Below are positions 42,993-52,337 of a stretch of DNA of 64,000 nt, piece after piece. Below the pieces are notes generated by a model, which saw nothing but the letters and a program-made list of their open reading frames with translations, had not been told where the DNA came from and searched no databases. The translations under genes and the position numbers were made by a program. The DNA is from Massilia endophytica. GTDB lineage: Bacteria > Pseudomonadota > Gammaproteobacteria > Burkholderiales > Burkholderiaceae_D. The stretch's first letter is position 1, and every line of letters starts with the position of its first letter. The stretch is from positions 248,001 through 312,000 of the forward strand of contig NZ_CP088952.1 in assembly GCF_021165955.1 (NCBI RefSeq). Direction: 5' to 3'.

Positions 42993-43037
42993 GGAAGTCT
43001 CCGAACGACGGGAACGAATGGCGACAGTCTAACATCA

Positions 43038-43059
43038 AATTCAAATTACAATTTGAATT
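43038..43059. promoter_or_regulatory. 22-bp perfect palindrome, candidate CecR-type operator
   Basis: AATTCAAATT-AC-AATTTGAATT: two perfect 10-bp arms, AT-rich in a GC-rich genome, centred in the 116-bp gap between the exporter operon and the divergent TetR gene. This is the expected place and form for autoregulation by the TetR protein. Confidence 0.7.
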
Positions 43060-43108
43060 ATTTGCGTAGCGTGCTATCTTGTAGTCTCTGGCCTTACAAT
43101 GTCACGCC

Positions 43109-43780
43109 ATGTCACGCCCACTTCGCAAGTCTACCGCTCCCTCCCGCACCAGCCGCCAGGACGGCGACGCCACCCGCCAGCAACTGCTCGACGTGGCAGG
43201 CTGCGTGTTCGCTGAACGCGGCTTTGCGGATGCGACCAGCAAGGAGATCTGCGCGCGCGCAGGCGTGAACCTCGCTGCGGTGAACTATCACTTCGGGAGC
43301 AGGGACCAGCTCTACGAGGCGGTGCTGGTGGAAGCCCACCATCACCTGATCAAGCTGGAAGACATGCAGGCGGTGGCGGCAAGCGAGGAGGCGCCGCGCG
43401 CCAAGCTGCGCACCATCCTCACCCGCATCGTGCAGCGCGCCGCCGCGCCGGATGCGCACTGGGGCGCCCGTGTGGTGATCCGCGAGCTGCTGGCGCCCAC
43501 GCCGTTTGCGCCTGCCCTCGTGCACAAGGCGATTGCGCCGAAGGCGAAGGTCATGCTGGGCATCGTGAGCCAGATCCTGGGCCTGCCGCCCGACAGCCCG
43601 GGCCTGCAACGCGGGCTGTTCTTCGTGATGTCGCCCTGCCTGGCGCTGCTGATGGCGCCGCCCGCCATGCGCCAGAACGTCTTCCCCTCGCTCAGCGATG
43701 CGGATGGCGTAGTCGAGGATATGCTGCGCTACGCGGACGCGGGCCTTGCCGCGCTCGCAGCGCAGTACCGCAAAGGCTAG
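43109..43780 (+). CDS. TetR-family regulator with CerR-type C-terminal domain (CecR/YbiH-like)
   Basis: 223-aa repressor. The TetR HTH is DATRQQLLDVAGCVFAERGF, then ICARAGVNLAAVNYHFGSRD (about 22-68). The C-terminal domain fits CerR/CecR (RIVQRAAAPDAHWGARVV, IRELLAPTPFAPALV). E. coli CecR controls the ybhGFSR exporter; here the gene is divergent from the equivalent operon. Stop overlaps the NhaR-like gene end. Confidence 0.88.
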   Translation: MSRPLRKSTAPSRTSRQDGDATRQQLLDVAGCVFAERGFADATSKEICARAGVNLAAVNYHFGSRDQLYEAVLVEAHHHLIKLEDMQAVAASEEAPRAKLRTILTRIVQRAAAPDAHWGARVVIRELLAPTPFAPALVHKAIAPKAKVMLGIVSQILGLPPDSPGLQRGLFFVMSPCLALLMAPPAMRQNVFPSLSDADGVVEDMLRYADAGLAALAAQYRKG

Positions 43781-44676
43781 TCGAACAAGCCGCTCTGCGC
43801 TTCCAGAATGGCTTCCACCGCCGGGTGCTTGATGCGCCGCTCGCTCGAAATCGCGTAGAACTGTTCGCTCAGGCCGGAGGCGGCGCCCACCGGCACCGCA
43901 CCGAATTGCGCCTTGATGTCGTTCTCCAGGCCTGCGGGGGCGAAGAACATGCCCAGGCCATCGCGGCCGAAGGTATTCAGCATGGCGTTGTCCTCGAACT
44001 CCCCCACCACGTCCGGCCGCACGTCCTGCTCGAGCAGCCATTTGTCGATGCGGCCGCGCAGGGCGTTGTTCCGCGTCGGCAGCAGCAGCGGCGCTCCGTT
44101 CAGGCTTTGCGGGAACTGGCGGCCATGCCTGCGCGCCAGGGCCGGTGAACCGAACAGCATCATCTCGCTCTCGCCCAGCAGGTGGCTGAACACGCGCAGG
44201 CTGGCGGAGGCGCGCACGGAGCGATCCGTGAGCACCACGTCCAGCTTGTGCAGGGCAAGGTCCGCCAGCAGTGTTTCGAACTCGCGTTCGACGCACACCA
44301 GCTTTACCTTCAGGTCCATGTGCAGGGCCGCCTGCAGCAGGCGGTAGGCAATGAGCTTGGGCAGTGAGTCCGAAATGCCCACCGTCAGCCGCGTTTTGCC
44401 CGCATCGGTTTCCGCCAGCGCCTCCTGCATGCGGTCTCCCAGCTCGAAAATCTGCTCCGCATAGGTGAGCGCCACACGGCCTGCCTCCGTCGGCACGAGC
44501 CGCCGCCCCTGCTGGGTAAGCAGGGACTTGCCGACCGACTGCTCCAGCGCCGAAAGCTGCGCGCTCACCGTCTGGATGGCGAGGCCAAGGCGCTCCGCGG
44601 CGCGTGTGACGCTGCCCTCGGCGGCCACCACGCGGAAGAAGTAAAGGTGCCTGAAATTGATGCCGCTTGTCTTCAT
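43777..44676 (-). CDS. NhaR-like LysR regulator
   Basis: 299-aa LysR-type protein. The opening INFRHLYFFRVVAAEGSVTR, AAERLGLAIQTVSAQLSALE resembles NhaR, the sodium/pH-responsive activator. A LysR substrate-binding domain follows. It is divergent from the DUF475 gene (about 100 nt between starts) and may control that cluster; no nhaA is present here. Confidence 0.82.
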   Translation of the reverse strand: MKTSGINFRHLYFFRVVAAEGSVTRAAERLGLAIQTVSAQLSALEQSVGKSLLTQQGRRLVPTEAGRVALTYAEQIFELGDRMQEALAETDAGKTRLTVGISDSLPKLIAYRLLQAALHMDLKVKLVCVEREFETLLADLALHKLDVVLTDRSVRASASLRVFSHLLGESEMMLFGSPALARRHGRQFPQSLNGAPLLLPTRNNALRGRIDKWLLEQDVRPDVVGEFEDNAMLNTFGRDGLGMFFAPAGLENDIKAQFGAVPVGAASGLSEQFYAISSERRIKHPAVEAILEAQSGLFD

Positions 44677-44777
44677 GGTTCGGTTTTTGCGAAGTGAAGT
44701 TCTGATTATCTTCTATTTTTCCGGGATCGTGTTTTCCTTACACTGCGTGACATAGATCAACAACAAAGAGGTATCTC

Positions 44778-45827
44778 ATGAAGCACTTCCGGATTTCATT
44801 CCTGGTGACCTTCATCTGCCTTGCAATTGCAGGCTGGTGGGGCTACGAGAAAGCAGGCGTTGCAGGCTTGCTCTCGGCACTGGGCATTGCCGCCATTCTG
44901 GGCGTGATGGAAGTGTCGCTGTCCTTCGACAACGCGGTGGTGAACGCCTCGGTGTTGAAGAACTGGGACGCCTTCTGGCAGAAGCTCTTCCTCGGCGTCG
45001 GCATCATCATCGCCGTCTTCGGTATGCGCCTGCTCTTCCCGCTGGTGATTGTGGCAGTGGCGGCGGACATCAGCCTGATGGACGTGTGGACCCTGGCGCT
45101 GAATGAGCCCGAACAGTATTCGAAGCATTTGACGGACCACCACGCTGAGGTGGCGGCCTTCGGCGGCATCTTCCTGCTGCTGGTGTTCCTGAACTTCCTG
45201 CTCGACCACGAGAAGGAAACGCACTGGCTGGGCAATGTCGAGAAGAAGCTCGGCTCCCTGGGCAAGGTGTCCTCGATCTCCGTGATGGTGGCTCTGGGCG
45301 CGCTGATGGCGAGTCTGAGCCTGGTCGAGGAAGGCCAGAAGCTGGTGGTGCTGATTTCCGGCCTGTGGGGTGTGCTGATCTACGTTGGCGTGGACGCGAT
45401 CTCCAACCTGCTGGAAAAGGAAGACGCAGACGGCAGTAATGTGGGCGAGATGGTGAAGCGCGGCGGTATCGGCGGCTTCCTCTACCTGGAAGTGCTGGAT
45501 GCATCGTTCAGCTTCGACGGCGTGATTGGCGCCTTCGCCATCACCACCGACGTTGTGATCATCATGCTCGGCCTGGCGATTGGCGCGATGTTCGTGCGTT
45601 CGATGACGGTCTACCTGGTGCACAAGGGCACGCTGGACGAATTCGTCTACCTCGAACACGGCGCCCACTACGCAATCGGCATTCTGGCAGTGATCATGCT
45701 GGCGAGTATGAAATTCCATATTCCCGAGATCTTCACCGGCCTGGTTGGCGTGGCCTTTATCCTCGCCTCGCTGTGGTCCTCGGTGCAGTACCGGAAAAAA
45801 CAGGAAGCCCTCGCGCTGAGCGCTTGA
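44778..45827 (+). CDS. DUF475 TerC-like integral membrane protein
   Basis: 349-aa multi-helix membrane protein. VMEVSLSFDNAVVNASVLKN and YLEVLDASFSFDGVIGAFAI are the repeated acidic TerC-like motifs, thought to bind metal. It heads a cluster with two TerD proteins and an AIM24 protein, all associated with tellurite, metal and envelope stress. Promoter shared with the divergent NhaR-like gene region. Confidence 0.9.
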   Translation: MKHFRISFLVTFICLAIAGWWGYEKAGVAGLLSALGIAAILGVMEVSLSFDNAVVNASVLKNWDAFWQKLFLGVGIIIAVFGMRLLFPLVIVAVAADISLMDVWTLALNEPEQYSKHLTDHHAEVAAFGGIFLLLVFLNFLLDHEKETHWLGNVEKKLGSLGKVSSISVMVALGALMASLSLVEEGQKLVVLISGLWGVLIYVGVDAISNLLEKEDADGSNVGEMVKRGGIGGFLYLEVLDASFSFDGVIGAFAITTDVVIIMLGLAIGAMFVRSMTVYLVHKGTLDEFVYLEHGAHYAIGILAVIMLASMKFHIPEIFTGLVGVAFILASLWSSVQYRKKQEALALSA

Positions 45828-45912
45828 GGGCAGTAAGGAAAACGCGGCGCGCTTTAGACACCAGCCTGCCGCGCATGCAAGGTGTCTGACCACACACAAG
45901 GAGTAACACACT

Positions 45913-46488
45913 ATGGCAATCAGTCTGCAAAAAGGCGGCAACGTTAACCTGAGCAAGGAAGCACCCGGCCTGTCGAAACTGACGGTGGGCCTGGGCTGGG
46001 ACGTGCGCGTTACCGATGGCGCGGCGTTCGACATCGACAGCTCGGCCTTCCTGCTCAAGGCGGACGGCAAGGTGCGCAAGGATCAGGACTTCATCTTCTA
46101 CAACAACCTGAAGTCCGCCGACGGCTCCGTGACGCACAGCGGCGACAACCGCACCGGCGCAGGCGAGGGTGACGACGAGACCGTGAGCATCGACCTCACG
46201 AAAGTGCCGTCCGATATCGACCGCATCGCCATCTGCGTCACCATCCACGACGCCGATGCACGCCGCCAGAACTTCGGCCAGGTGCAGAAAGCCTTCGTAC
46301 GCTGCGTGAACGCGGCGGGCGGCACCGAGATCGCGCGCTTCGACCTCTCGGAAGACGGTTCCACGGAAACCGCGCTGGTGTTCGGCGAGGTATACCGCAA
46401 CGGCGCCGACTGGAAGTTCAAGGCCGTCGGCCAGGGATACAAGGGCGGCCTGGGCGCGCTCGCCTCGTCCTTCGGCGTGAGCGTATAA
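45913..46488 (+). CDS. TerD-family stress protein, copy 1
   Basis: 191-aa cytosolic TerD/CABP-type domain: [37 protein letters not shown] and [20 protein letters not shown]. The acidic residues of these motifs bind calcium in characterised TerD proteins. Its AIM24 neighbour begins 3 nt after its stop. Similar to copy 2 at 47.2 kb. Confidence 0.93.
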   Translation: MAISLQKGGNVNLSKEAPGLSKLTVGLGWDVRVTDGAAFDIDSSAFLLKADGKVRKDQDFIFYNNLKSADGSVTHSGDNRTGAGEGDDETVSIDLTKVPSDIDRIAICVTIHDADARRQNFGQVQKAFVRCVNAAGGTEIARFDLSEDGSTETALVFGEVYRNGADWKFKAVGQGYKGGLGALASSFGVSV

Positions 46489-46491
46489 GCC

Positions 46492-47187
46492 ATGCCCACC
46501 TTTACCGTAACCGGTGACGTGGACCCCTTCCTCCACGTGTCGATGAGGCAGGGAGAGAAGATCTACTGCGAATCGAACGCGATGGTGATGATGGAGTCCA
46601 CGCTGGAACTGAAGGGGCGCATGCAGGGCGGTATCGGTGCGGCGCTCATGCGCACCTTCGCCAACGGCGAGTCCTTCTTCCAGCAGCACATCGAAGCGGC
46701 GCGCGGCGACGGCGACTGCCTGCTGTCGCCCACGCTGCCCGGTGCGATGCAGGTGATCGACGTAGGCCAGCGCCAGTACATGCTGAGCGACGGCGCCTTC
46801 GTGGCGGCGACCTTCGGCGTGGACCTGAAGGTGCGCACCCAGAACATCGGCAACGCCCTGTTCGGCCAGAGCGGCGGTTTCTTCATCACGGAGACCCAGG
46901 GTACGGGCCAGCTGGTGGTATCGGGCTTTGGTTCGATCTCCCAGCTGGAGGTGGAGCCGGGCAAGGATGTGGTCATCGACAACGCCCACGTCGTCTGCTG
47001 GGACAGCGCGCTGCGCTACGACATCTCGGTGACGACCGGCAGCGGCGGCGGCTTCCTCGGGAGCCTGGTGAACAGCGTCACGAGCGGCGAAGGCATGGTG
47101 CTGCGCTTCTCGGGCGCGGGAAAAGTTCTGGTGTGCTCGCGCAACCGCGACAACTTCGTCGCCTGGCTGACGCGCGGCCGCCAATGA
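46492..47187 (+). CDS. AIM24/TIGR00266-family protein
   Basis: 231-aa beta-helical-type protein of the AIM24 family. Motifs: YCESNAMVMMESTLELKGRM, QNIGNALFGQSGGFFITET and GSGGGFLGSLVNSVTSGEGM. Its function in bacteria is unknown, but it is commonly found with TerD-domain genes. It lies between the two terD copies. Confidence 0.9.
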   Translation: MPTFTVTGDVDPFLHVSMRQGEKIYCESNAMVMMESTLELKGRMQGGIGAALMRTFANGESFFQQHIEAARGDGDCLLSPTLPGAMQVIDVGQRQYMLSDGAFVAATFGVDLKVRTQNIGNALFGQSGGFFITETQGTGQLVVSGFGSISQLEVEPGKDVVIDNAHVVCWDSALRYDISVTTGSGGGFLGSLVNSVTSGEGMVLRFSGAGKVLVCSRNRDNFVAWLTRGRQ

Positions 47188-47200
47188 AAGGAGTAATGCA

Positions 47201-47782
47201 ATGTCAGTGAATTTGACGAAGGGTCAGAAGATCTCGCTGGAGAAGGAAGCCGGCGGCTCCCTGAACCGCGTGGTAATGGGTCTGGGCTGGGATGCGGTGA
47301 AGAGCAAAGGCTTCCTCGGCTTCGGCGCGAAGAGCGCGGACATCGACCTGGACGCATCCTGCGTGCTGTTCGACGACGCCAACAAGCCGGTGGACGTAGT
47401 CTGGTTCCGCCAGCTCAAGAGCCGCGACGGCAGCATCTTCCACAGCGGCGACAATCGCACCGGCGCGGGCGATGGCGACGATGAACAGATCAATGTGGCG
47501 CTGCAATCCGTGCCAGCGAACGTGCGCAGCATCGTATTCACGGTGAACAGCTTCACCGGCCAGAGCTTCGCGCAGGTGGAGAACGCCTACTGCCGCCTGG
47601 TGAGCGCGGAAAACGGGAAGGAAGTGGCGCGCTTCAACCTGTCCGTGCAGGGGCAGCACAACGCCCAGATCATGGCCAAGCTGTACCGCCACAACGGCGA
47701 ATGGAAGATGCACGCCATCGGCGAGAACGGTGCGGGCCGCACCTTCGACGACCTGCTGCCGCAGATTGCGGCGCATCTGTAA
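47201..47782 (+). CDS. TerD-family stress protein, copy 2
   Basis: 193-aa TerD protein: LNRVVMGLGWDAVKSKG, ADIDLDASCVLFDDANK and [20 protein letters not shown]. It carries a more complete DIDLDAS motif than copy 1. Last gene of the cluster, followed by a strong terminator. Confidence 0.93.
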   Translation: MSVNLTKGQKISLEKEAGGSLNRVVMGLGWDAVKSKGFLGFGAKSADIDLDASCVLFDDANKPVDVVWFRQLKSRDGSIFHSGDNRTGAGDGDDEQINVALQSVPANVRSIVFTVNSFTGQSFAQVENAYCRLVSAENGKEVARFNLSVQGQHNAQIMAKLYRHNGEWKMHAIGENGAGRTFDDLLPQIAAHL

Positions 47783-47840
47783 GGAATGAGTAGTACGTAA
47801 GGAGTTTCACAGGCGCCTGCCCCATGGCGCGCTTCCCTTT

Positions 47841-47876
47841 GCGGTGGTCCTGGCAACAGGCCACCGCTTTTTTTTT
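47841..47876 (+). terminator. Rho-independent terminator of the ter cluster
   Basis: Stem GCGGTGG / CCACCGC, extended by CCTG/CAGG around GCAA, followed by nine T. It also separates the cluster from the convergent GNAT gene. Confidence 0.92.
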
Positions 47877-47882
47877 GCAAGC

Positions 47883-48413
47883 TCAAGCAGGTGAGCCAAC
47901 CCGCTCACGCGTATAAACTCCCACCGCCTTCCCGTATAACTCGGTTTCCGCTTCATGCGTCATGCCAAGACGCTTCGCAACGCGCAACGACGATTCATTG
48001 GCTGAAGCGATGAGAGCCCGGACTTTTGGTTCGCGCCGGGTCTCAAGCGCATAGCTCAATACTATCGCCGCTGCTTCGTTCGCGAATCCCCGTCCCCAGA
48101 AGGTACGGTAGGTATTCCAGCCAAGCTCCATCTCATTGGATCCCTCGCGGAAGAACGCGCCAACACTCCCGACGAGCCGGCCAGTCGCCTTTTCCTCGAC
48201 AGACCACCATCCGGCTCCATGTATGAGCCATAGTCCTGCGTGTGAACAGAAGATCCGCCATGCGGCCTGCCGGTCGGCCGGGACCAGGTGGGCCGCGCTT
48301 ACAGGGTCGGCGAGATGCGCCGCGAACGCATCAAAGTCTTCACGCCGATATTCACGAAGCGTGAGCCGTTCCGTGTGAAGGTATGGGACAGAAGCAGTGA
48401 ACTTGCTATTCAT
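47883..48413 (-). CDS. GNAT-family N-acetyltransferase (RimJ/RimL type)
   Basis: 176-aa acetyltransferase. Opening LHTERLTLREYRREDFDAFA is typical of the RimJ/RimL group; the acetyl-CoA loop region is WGRGFANEAAAIVLSYAL and the C-terminal RVAKRLGMTHEAE. Substrate is unknown. Single gene, convergent with the ter cluster. Confidence 0.88.
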   Translation of the reverse strand: MNSKFTASVPYLHTERLTLREYRREDFDAFAAHLADPVSAAHLVPADRQAAWRIFCSHAGLWLIHGAGWWSVEEKATGRLVGSVGAFFREGSNEMELGWNTYRTFWGRGFANEAAAIVLSYALETRREPKVRALIASANESSLRVAKRLGMTHEAETELYGKAVGVYTRERVGSPA

Positions 48414-48457
48414 GAGCTAGATTCCAGGGAAGACGTCCAGATCGATAAGGTAGCATT

Positions 48458-48847
48458 TTATTCGGCCACCGCGGCAATGGCTTCGATCTCGATCATCGCG
48501 TCTGGCGAATATAGGCCTGAGACTTCAACGATGGTATCGGCGGGGTAGGGGGCGCGGAACCATTTGCGGCGCAGCTCCACAATCTTGGGGAAGTGGCTCA
48601 TGGAGGTCAGGAAGATCGTGACCTTGATGACGCGGGAGAGGCTGGACCCGCCCGCTTTGAGGGCGCGCTCGAGGTTCCGGAAGGCCTGGTCGGCCTGTGC
48701 GTCGAAGTCGTCTTTGCCGACAATGGCGCCGTCGTCGCCGACACCGGCTTGGCCCGAGACATAAACCAGGCCGCCTGCGCGGATGGCTTGGGACAGCAGG
48801 TAGGGGGCGTAAGGATCGGGCTGCGTATGGACCTGTTCGAGTTGCAT
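48458..48847 (-). CDS. RidA-family deaminase
   Basis: 129-aa YjgF/YER057c/UK114 protein that hydrolyses reactive enamine or imine intermediates. Motifs: DPYAPYLLSQAIRAGGLVYVSGQ and LFRNLERAL-like helix (AFRNLERALKAGGSSLSRVI). The catalytic arginine is expected in RRKWFRAPYPADTIVEV. It is divergent from a LysR gene that probably regulates it. Confidence 0.92.
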   Translation of the reverse strand: MQLEQVHTQPDPYAPYLLSQAIRAGGLVYVSGQAGVGDDGAIVGKDDFDAQADQAFRNLERALKAGGSSLSRVIKVTIFLTSMSHFPKIVELRRKWFRAPYPADTIVEVSGLYSPDAMIEIEAIAAVAE

Positions 48848-48943
48848 GATGTGCTCCTTTCAAATGAGATAAGATCATTATCGGCACCGTGCGTACAGCA
48901 TACAAACGGTCATTTTTCATTTGTTAGGTGAGAAAAACTAATC

Positions 48944-49828
48944 TTGAGAAAACTTCCTGCATTGAGCGCCCTGCGTGTCTTTGAAGCGGCGGCGCGCCGC
49001 CTCAGTTTCAAGGACGCGGCGGACGAATTGAATGTGACGCCCACCGCGGTGAGCCATCAGATCCGCCATCTGGAAGAGTCGGTGGACCTCAAGCTGTTCG
49101 AGCGTTCGGCGCGCAAGGTGACGCTCACGCCCGCCGGGCTGCAGCTCTTTCCGGTGCTGCGCGATGGCTTCGACAGCTTCGAACGCGCCCTGGAGGCCTT
49201 GCGCCATGCCCAAGGGACGAAGCGCGCGACGCTGTCGTCCACCTTCGCGTTCACGGCGCGTCAGCTTGCGCCAAGGGCTTCTTCGTTCACGGAGGGCTGG
49301 CCCGACTGGTCGCTTCGCCTCGATTCGAGCAACAAGCCTGTGGACCTGGATACGGAGGCGGACGCCGCCATCCGCTATGGCAGCGGGCGTTATCCGGGCA
49401 TGCTTGTCGAGCCCCTGTTCCGCGACCGCTTTGCACCGGTGTGCAGCCCGCATCTCGGCATCAGGACTTTGGCGGACCTGAAGAAGGCAACGTTGATTCA
49501 CTTTGCCTGGGGGCCGCTTCGCAACGACGACCGCGCCGTGGTCTGGCGCCAGTGGCTGGATGCCGCGAAGGCCAAGGGGGTGGACCCTGAGGCCGGGCTT
49601 TCGTTCACGGAGGAACTGGGCGCCGTGCAGGCCACCGTGGCGGGGCAGGGTGTTGGGCTGCTAAGTCTGACGCTCGTTCAGGAGGAGCTCGCGGCGGGCG
49701 TTCTTGTGCAGCCTTTTGCGCTCGAACTGGAAAGCTTCCGCTATGACTTTGTGTACAGCCCCCGCGCGGCGGAGCGGCCATCCACGCGGGTGTTGAAGGA
49801 CTGGGTAATCCAGCAGTTCAGGAACTAG
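48944..49828 (+). CDS. GcvA-like LysR regulator
   Basis: 294-aa LysR-type regulator. MRKLPALSALRVFEAAARRL, then FKDAADELNVTPTAVSHQI is characteristic of the GcvA subgroup. It appears to start at TTG 48944, because the family N-terminus begins there and no in-frame ATG or GTG precedes it. Divergent from ridA. Confidence 0.9.
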   Translation: MRKLPALSALRVFEAAARRLSFKDAADELNVTPTAVSHQIRHLEESVDLKLFERSARKVTLTPAGLQLFPVLRDGFDSFERALEALRHAQGTKRATLSSTFAFTARQLAPRASSFTEGWPDWSLRLDSSNKPVDLDTEADAAIRYGSGRYPGMLVEPLFRDRFAPVCSPHLGIRTLADLKKATLIHFAWGPLRNDDRAVVWRQWLDAAKAKGVDPEAGLSFTEELGAVQATVAGQGVGLLSLTLVQEELAAGVLVQPFALELESFRYDFVYSPRAAERPSTRVLKDWVIQQFRN

Positions 49829-49832
49829 GCGC

Positions 49833-50507
49833 TTATTCCAGCCGCAGCGTGTGGCCGAAGCGGTCGACGCGCGGCATCCAGTTGCCCGTGATGTCGGCGG
49901 ATACGAGGATGCGCTCGGCGCGGCCGATCAGCAGGGAGCGCGGCACGGTGCCGAAGACGCGCGAGTCGCCGCTGTTGTCGCGGTTATCGCCCAGCATGAG
50001 GTAGTTGTCCGCAGGGACGGTGACTGGGCCGAAATCGCGCATGGCCTTGATCTGCGGGAGCACCTGGATCGGATAGCTGGCCTTGCCGCGCGTTTCCTGC
50101 AGATGCAGCGCCTGGAGCTCGCCCAGCGGCGCGATGGTTTCGACAGCGTTGCCGAGAACCGTGTAGTCCGCAAGCTCGCCGTTGATCAGAAGGCGCTCGC
50201 CGCGCATTTCGACGGTGTCGCCGGGCAGCGCCGCGATGCGCTTGATGAGGCGCGTACCGTCCGTGGGCGAGGAGAAGGTGACGATGTCGCCGCGCTGCGG
50301 CTCGCCCGTGCGGCCGATGGAGATATCGGTGAGTGGAATCTTCACATCGTAAGCGAGGCGATTGACGAAGACCACGTCGCCTTCCAGCAGGTTGGGGCGC
50401 ATCGAACCGGAAGGGATGGGGTTCCAGTCCGCGACGGCCGTGCGGAACAGGCCGAACATCATGAGGAAGGCGATGAAGCCCTTGTTGTTGCGGAGCCAGC
50501 TCTTCAT
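49833..50507 (-). CDS. lepB: Signal peptidase I
   Basis: 224-aa type I leader peptidase. The catalytic Ser is in NPIPSGSMRPNLLEGD and the Lys in GTRLIKRIAALPGD; box E GDNRDNSGDSRVFG is intact. It has one N-terminal helix and is shorter than the standard E. coli enzyme, so it may be a second paralogue. ATG 50507 follows AAGGAG. Confidence 0.92.
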   Translation of the reverse strand: MKSWLRNNKGFIAFLMMFGLFRTAVADWNPIPSGSMRPNLLEGDVVFVNRLAYDVKIPLTDISIGRTGEPQRGDIVTFSSPTDGTRLIKRIAALPGDTVEMRGERLLINGELADYTVLGNAVETIAPLGELQALHLQETRGKASYPIQVLPQIKAMRDFGPVTVPADNYLMLGDNRDNSGDSRVFGTVPRSLLIGRAERILVSADITGNWMPRVDRFGHTLRLE

Positions 50508-50563
50508 GGTTGTATCTCCTTGAGCAATTGCCGAAATGGTCAGGCTATATTGCTCAAGCATTC

Positions 50564-51259
50564 TTAAGGCGGGCTTATTCCAAAGGCCTTCAGCATCTGG
50601 CGCTCGCCTTTGGGCGGCACGCTGAGGGCGCGGCTGTCCAGGTCCTGTTCCACCCAGCCGCGCTTGAGCGCCAGCTGCAGGAGCGCCGCGCCAAGCGCTC
50701 CGCCGAGATGCGGCCGGCGCTCGCTCCAGTCCAGGCAGGGACAGGCGAAGCGGCGGCGCTGCTTGCGCATTGCACCGACGTCCAGGCCCAGCTCCGCGAA
50801 GTGATCTTCGCCCTCGCCGGAGAGGGCGTAGTCGCCGCGTTCACCTTCCGGCGCGAGCCATCCTTGCGCAGCGAAGTGGTCATGCAGGCTGACGGCGACC
50901 GCGCCCGCCATGTGGTCGTAGCAGGTGCGGGCGTGGCGCAGGCGGTTCGGTGTGTTCGGCTTGAACTCGGGGCGGGGCAGGCCCGCCACCACCAGCAGGG
51001 CCTCCAGCGCCGTTGCGACATCGTGGCCCGCAAGCTGGTAGTAGCGATGCTTGCCCTGCGCCAGCTGGATTACGAGATGCTCGTCCTTCAGCCGCGCGAG
51101 ATGGGCGCTGGCGGTGGAGGGGCTGACTTCGGCCACCACGGAAAGCTCGGTGCTGGTACGCGCGTGACCGTCCAGCAGGCAGCACAGCATGCGCGCCCGC
51201 GCGGGTTCGGCAATGGCGCCTGCGATGCGGGCGAGGTAGTTGTCGGCATTTGCATCCAT
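50564..51259 (-). CDS. ArsR-type winged-helix regulator
   Basis: 231-aa regulator with an N-terminal ArsR HTH (EPARARMLCCLLDGHARTST, EVSPSTASAHLARLKDEHLV). The C-terminal extension of about 120 residues carries possible metal or redox residues (RHARTCYDHMAG and RRRFACPCLDWSERRPHLGG). It is divergent from the P450 gene with 76 nt between starts, so it likely controls it. Confidence 0.87.
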   Translation of the reverse strand: MDANADNYLARIAGAIAEPARARMLCCLLDGHARTSTELSVVAEVSPSTASAHLARLKDEHLVIQLAQGKHRYYQLAGHDVATALEALLVVAGLPRPEFKPNTPNRLRHARTCYDHMAGAVAVSLHDHFAAQGWLAPEGERGDYALSGEGEDHFAELGLDVGAMRKQRRRFACPCLDWSERRPHLGGALGAALLQLALKRGWVEQDLDSRALSVPPKGERQMLKAFGISPP

Positions 51260-51335
51260 AGTTCGATCCCGGACGAATTGTTGATGTGTCTTTTTCAGGA
51301 TACTGCACAAATCCGATCAAGCAAAGGGCAGAAAA

Positions 51336-52337
51336 ATGCAATACATCCCACCGGCAGATGCTCTCGCAGCACCGACACATCCCGATCCCTATCCCTGGTA
51401 CGCAGAGCTGGCAAAGCAGGAGCGGCTTGTTCGCGACGAGCGCCTCGGGCTTTGGCTCGCCGCGGCGCCCGCATTGGTGCGCGAAGTGATGTCGCATGCC
51501 GCCTGCCGCGTGCGGCCGGTGAAGGAGCCTGTGCCCGCGGCTATCGCGGGCAGCGCGGGGGAGCTGTTCGGCAGGCTGGCGCGCATGAACGACGGAGAAA
51601 AGCATGCCTCGGCAAGGCAGGCGGTCCAGGCGCGTATCGCGGCATTGGGCGCGGACGGAGTAGCGCAGCGTGCCCGCGCCATCGCCGCACGTATGCAGCC
51701 GGGAGCTGGCGACGTGGCGGCGCTGAACCGCTATATGGATGAAGTGCCGGTGCGGGTCATTGCGTCGCTGCTGGGCTTTGGCGACGAGGAACTGGAGCAG
51801 GTGGCGGCGCAGGTACGCTCTTTCGTCGCCTGCCTTTCGCCACTGAGCTCGGCCGAACAGATCGAGGGCTCCCACGGGGCGGCGCGGATGCTGATGTCGG
51901 CCATGGAGCGGATGGAGGACGGCAGCGCGGAGATGCTGGCCAATCTCGTGGGGCTCATGTCGCAGACCTATGAGGCTACGGCGGGGCTGCTGGGGAACAG
52001 CATCATCGCTCGGTGGCGCCAGCCGGATGGCGAGCCTGCGCAGCTGGTGCGCGATACTGTTCGCCTTGATCCATCGATTCATAACACGCGGCGCTTCGTG
52101 GCTGAGGATGCGGAGCTGGGCGGCGTGCGCGTGGCTGCGGGAGAGGCGATACTTGTGGTGCTGGGAGCAGCCGGGATGACCTTCGGCCACGGCGTGCATC
52201 GATGCCCTGGCCGCGAGCTTGCGGAGACCATTACTGTGGCAGCGCTGGAGGAGCTGGGCCTTGCGCCTGCGCATCTGGCCTGGCATTACCGGCGTTCGCT
52301 GAACGCGCGTATTCCTGTTTTTACGGAGGTGGCATGA
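51336..52337 (+). CDS. Shortened cytochrome P450
   Basis: 333-aa protein, shorter than usual bacterial P450s (about 400). The haem-thiolate loop is intact (FGHGVHRCPGRELAE, Cys about 295). The K-helix EXXR motif reads DTVR, a conservative E to D change, followed by the expected NTRRFVAEDAELGG. The segment between VLGAAG and FGHG lacks most of the usual meander (NRDP... region), suggesting an internal deletion. The I-helix threonine region is SQTYEATAG. It overlaps the next gene by 4 nt. Confidence 0.85.
   Translation: MQYIPPADALAAPTHPDPYPWYAELAKQERLVRDERLGLWLAAAPALVREVMSHAACRVRPVKEPVPAAIAGSAGELFGRLARMNDGEKHASARQAVQARIAALGADGVAQRARAIAARMQPGAGDVAALNRYMDEVPVRVIASLLGFGDEELEQVAAQVRSFVACLSPLSSAEQIEGSHGAARMLMSAMERMEDGSAEMLANLVGLMSQTYEATAGLLGNSIIARWRQPDGEPAQLVRDTVRLDPSIHNTRRFVAEDAELGGVRVAAGEAILVVLGAAGMTFGHGVHRCPGRELAETITVAALEELGLAPAHLAWHYRRSLNARIPVFTEVA

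Noticed and set aside
43777..43783. Overlap of TetR and NhaR-like stop codons as an annotation error
   Set aside because: Both proteins end at family-appropriate lengths; short convergent overlaps are common here.
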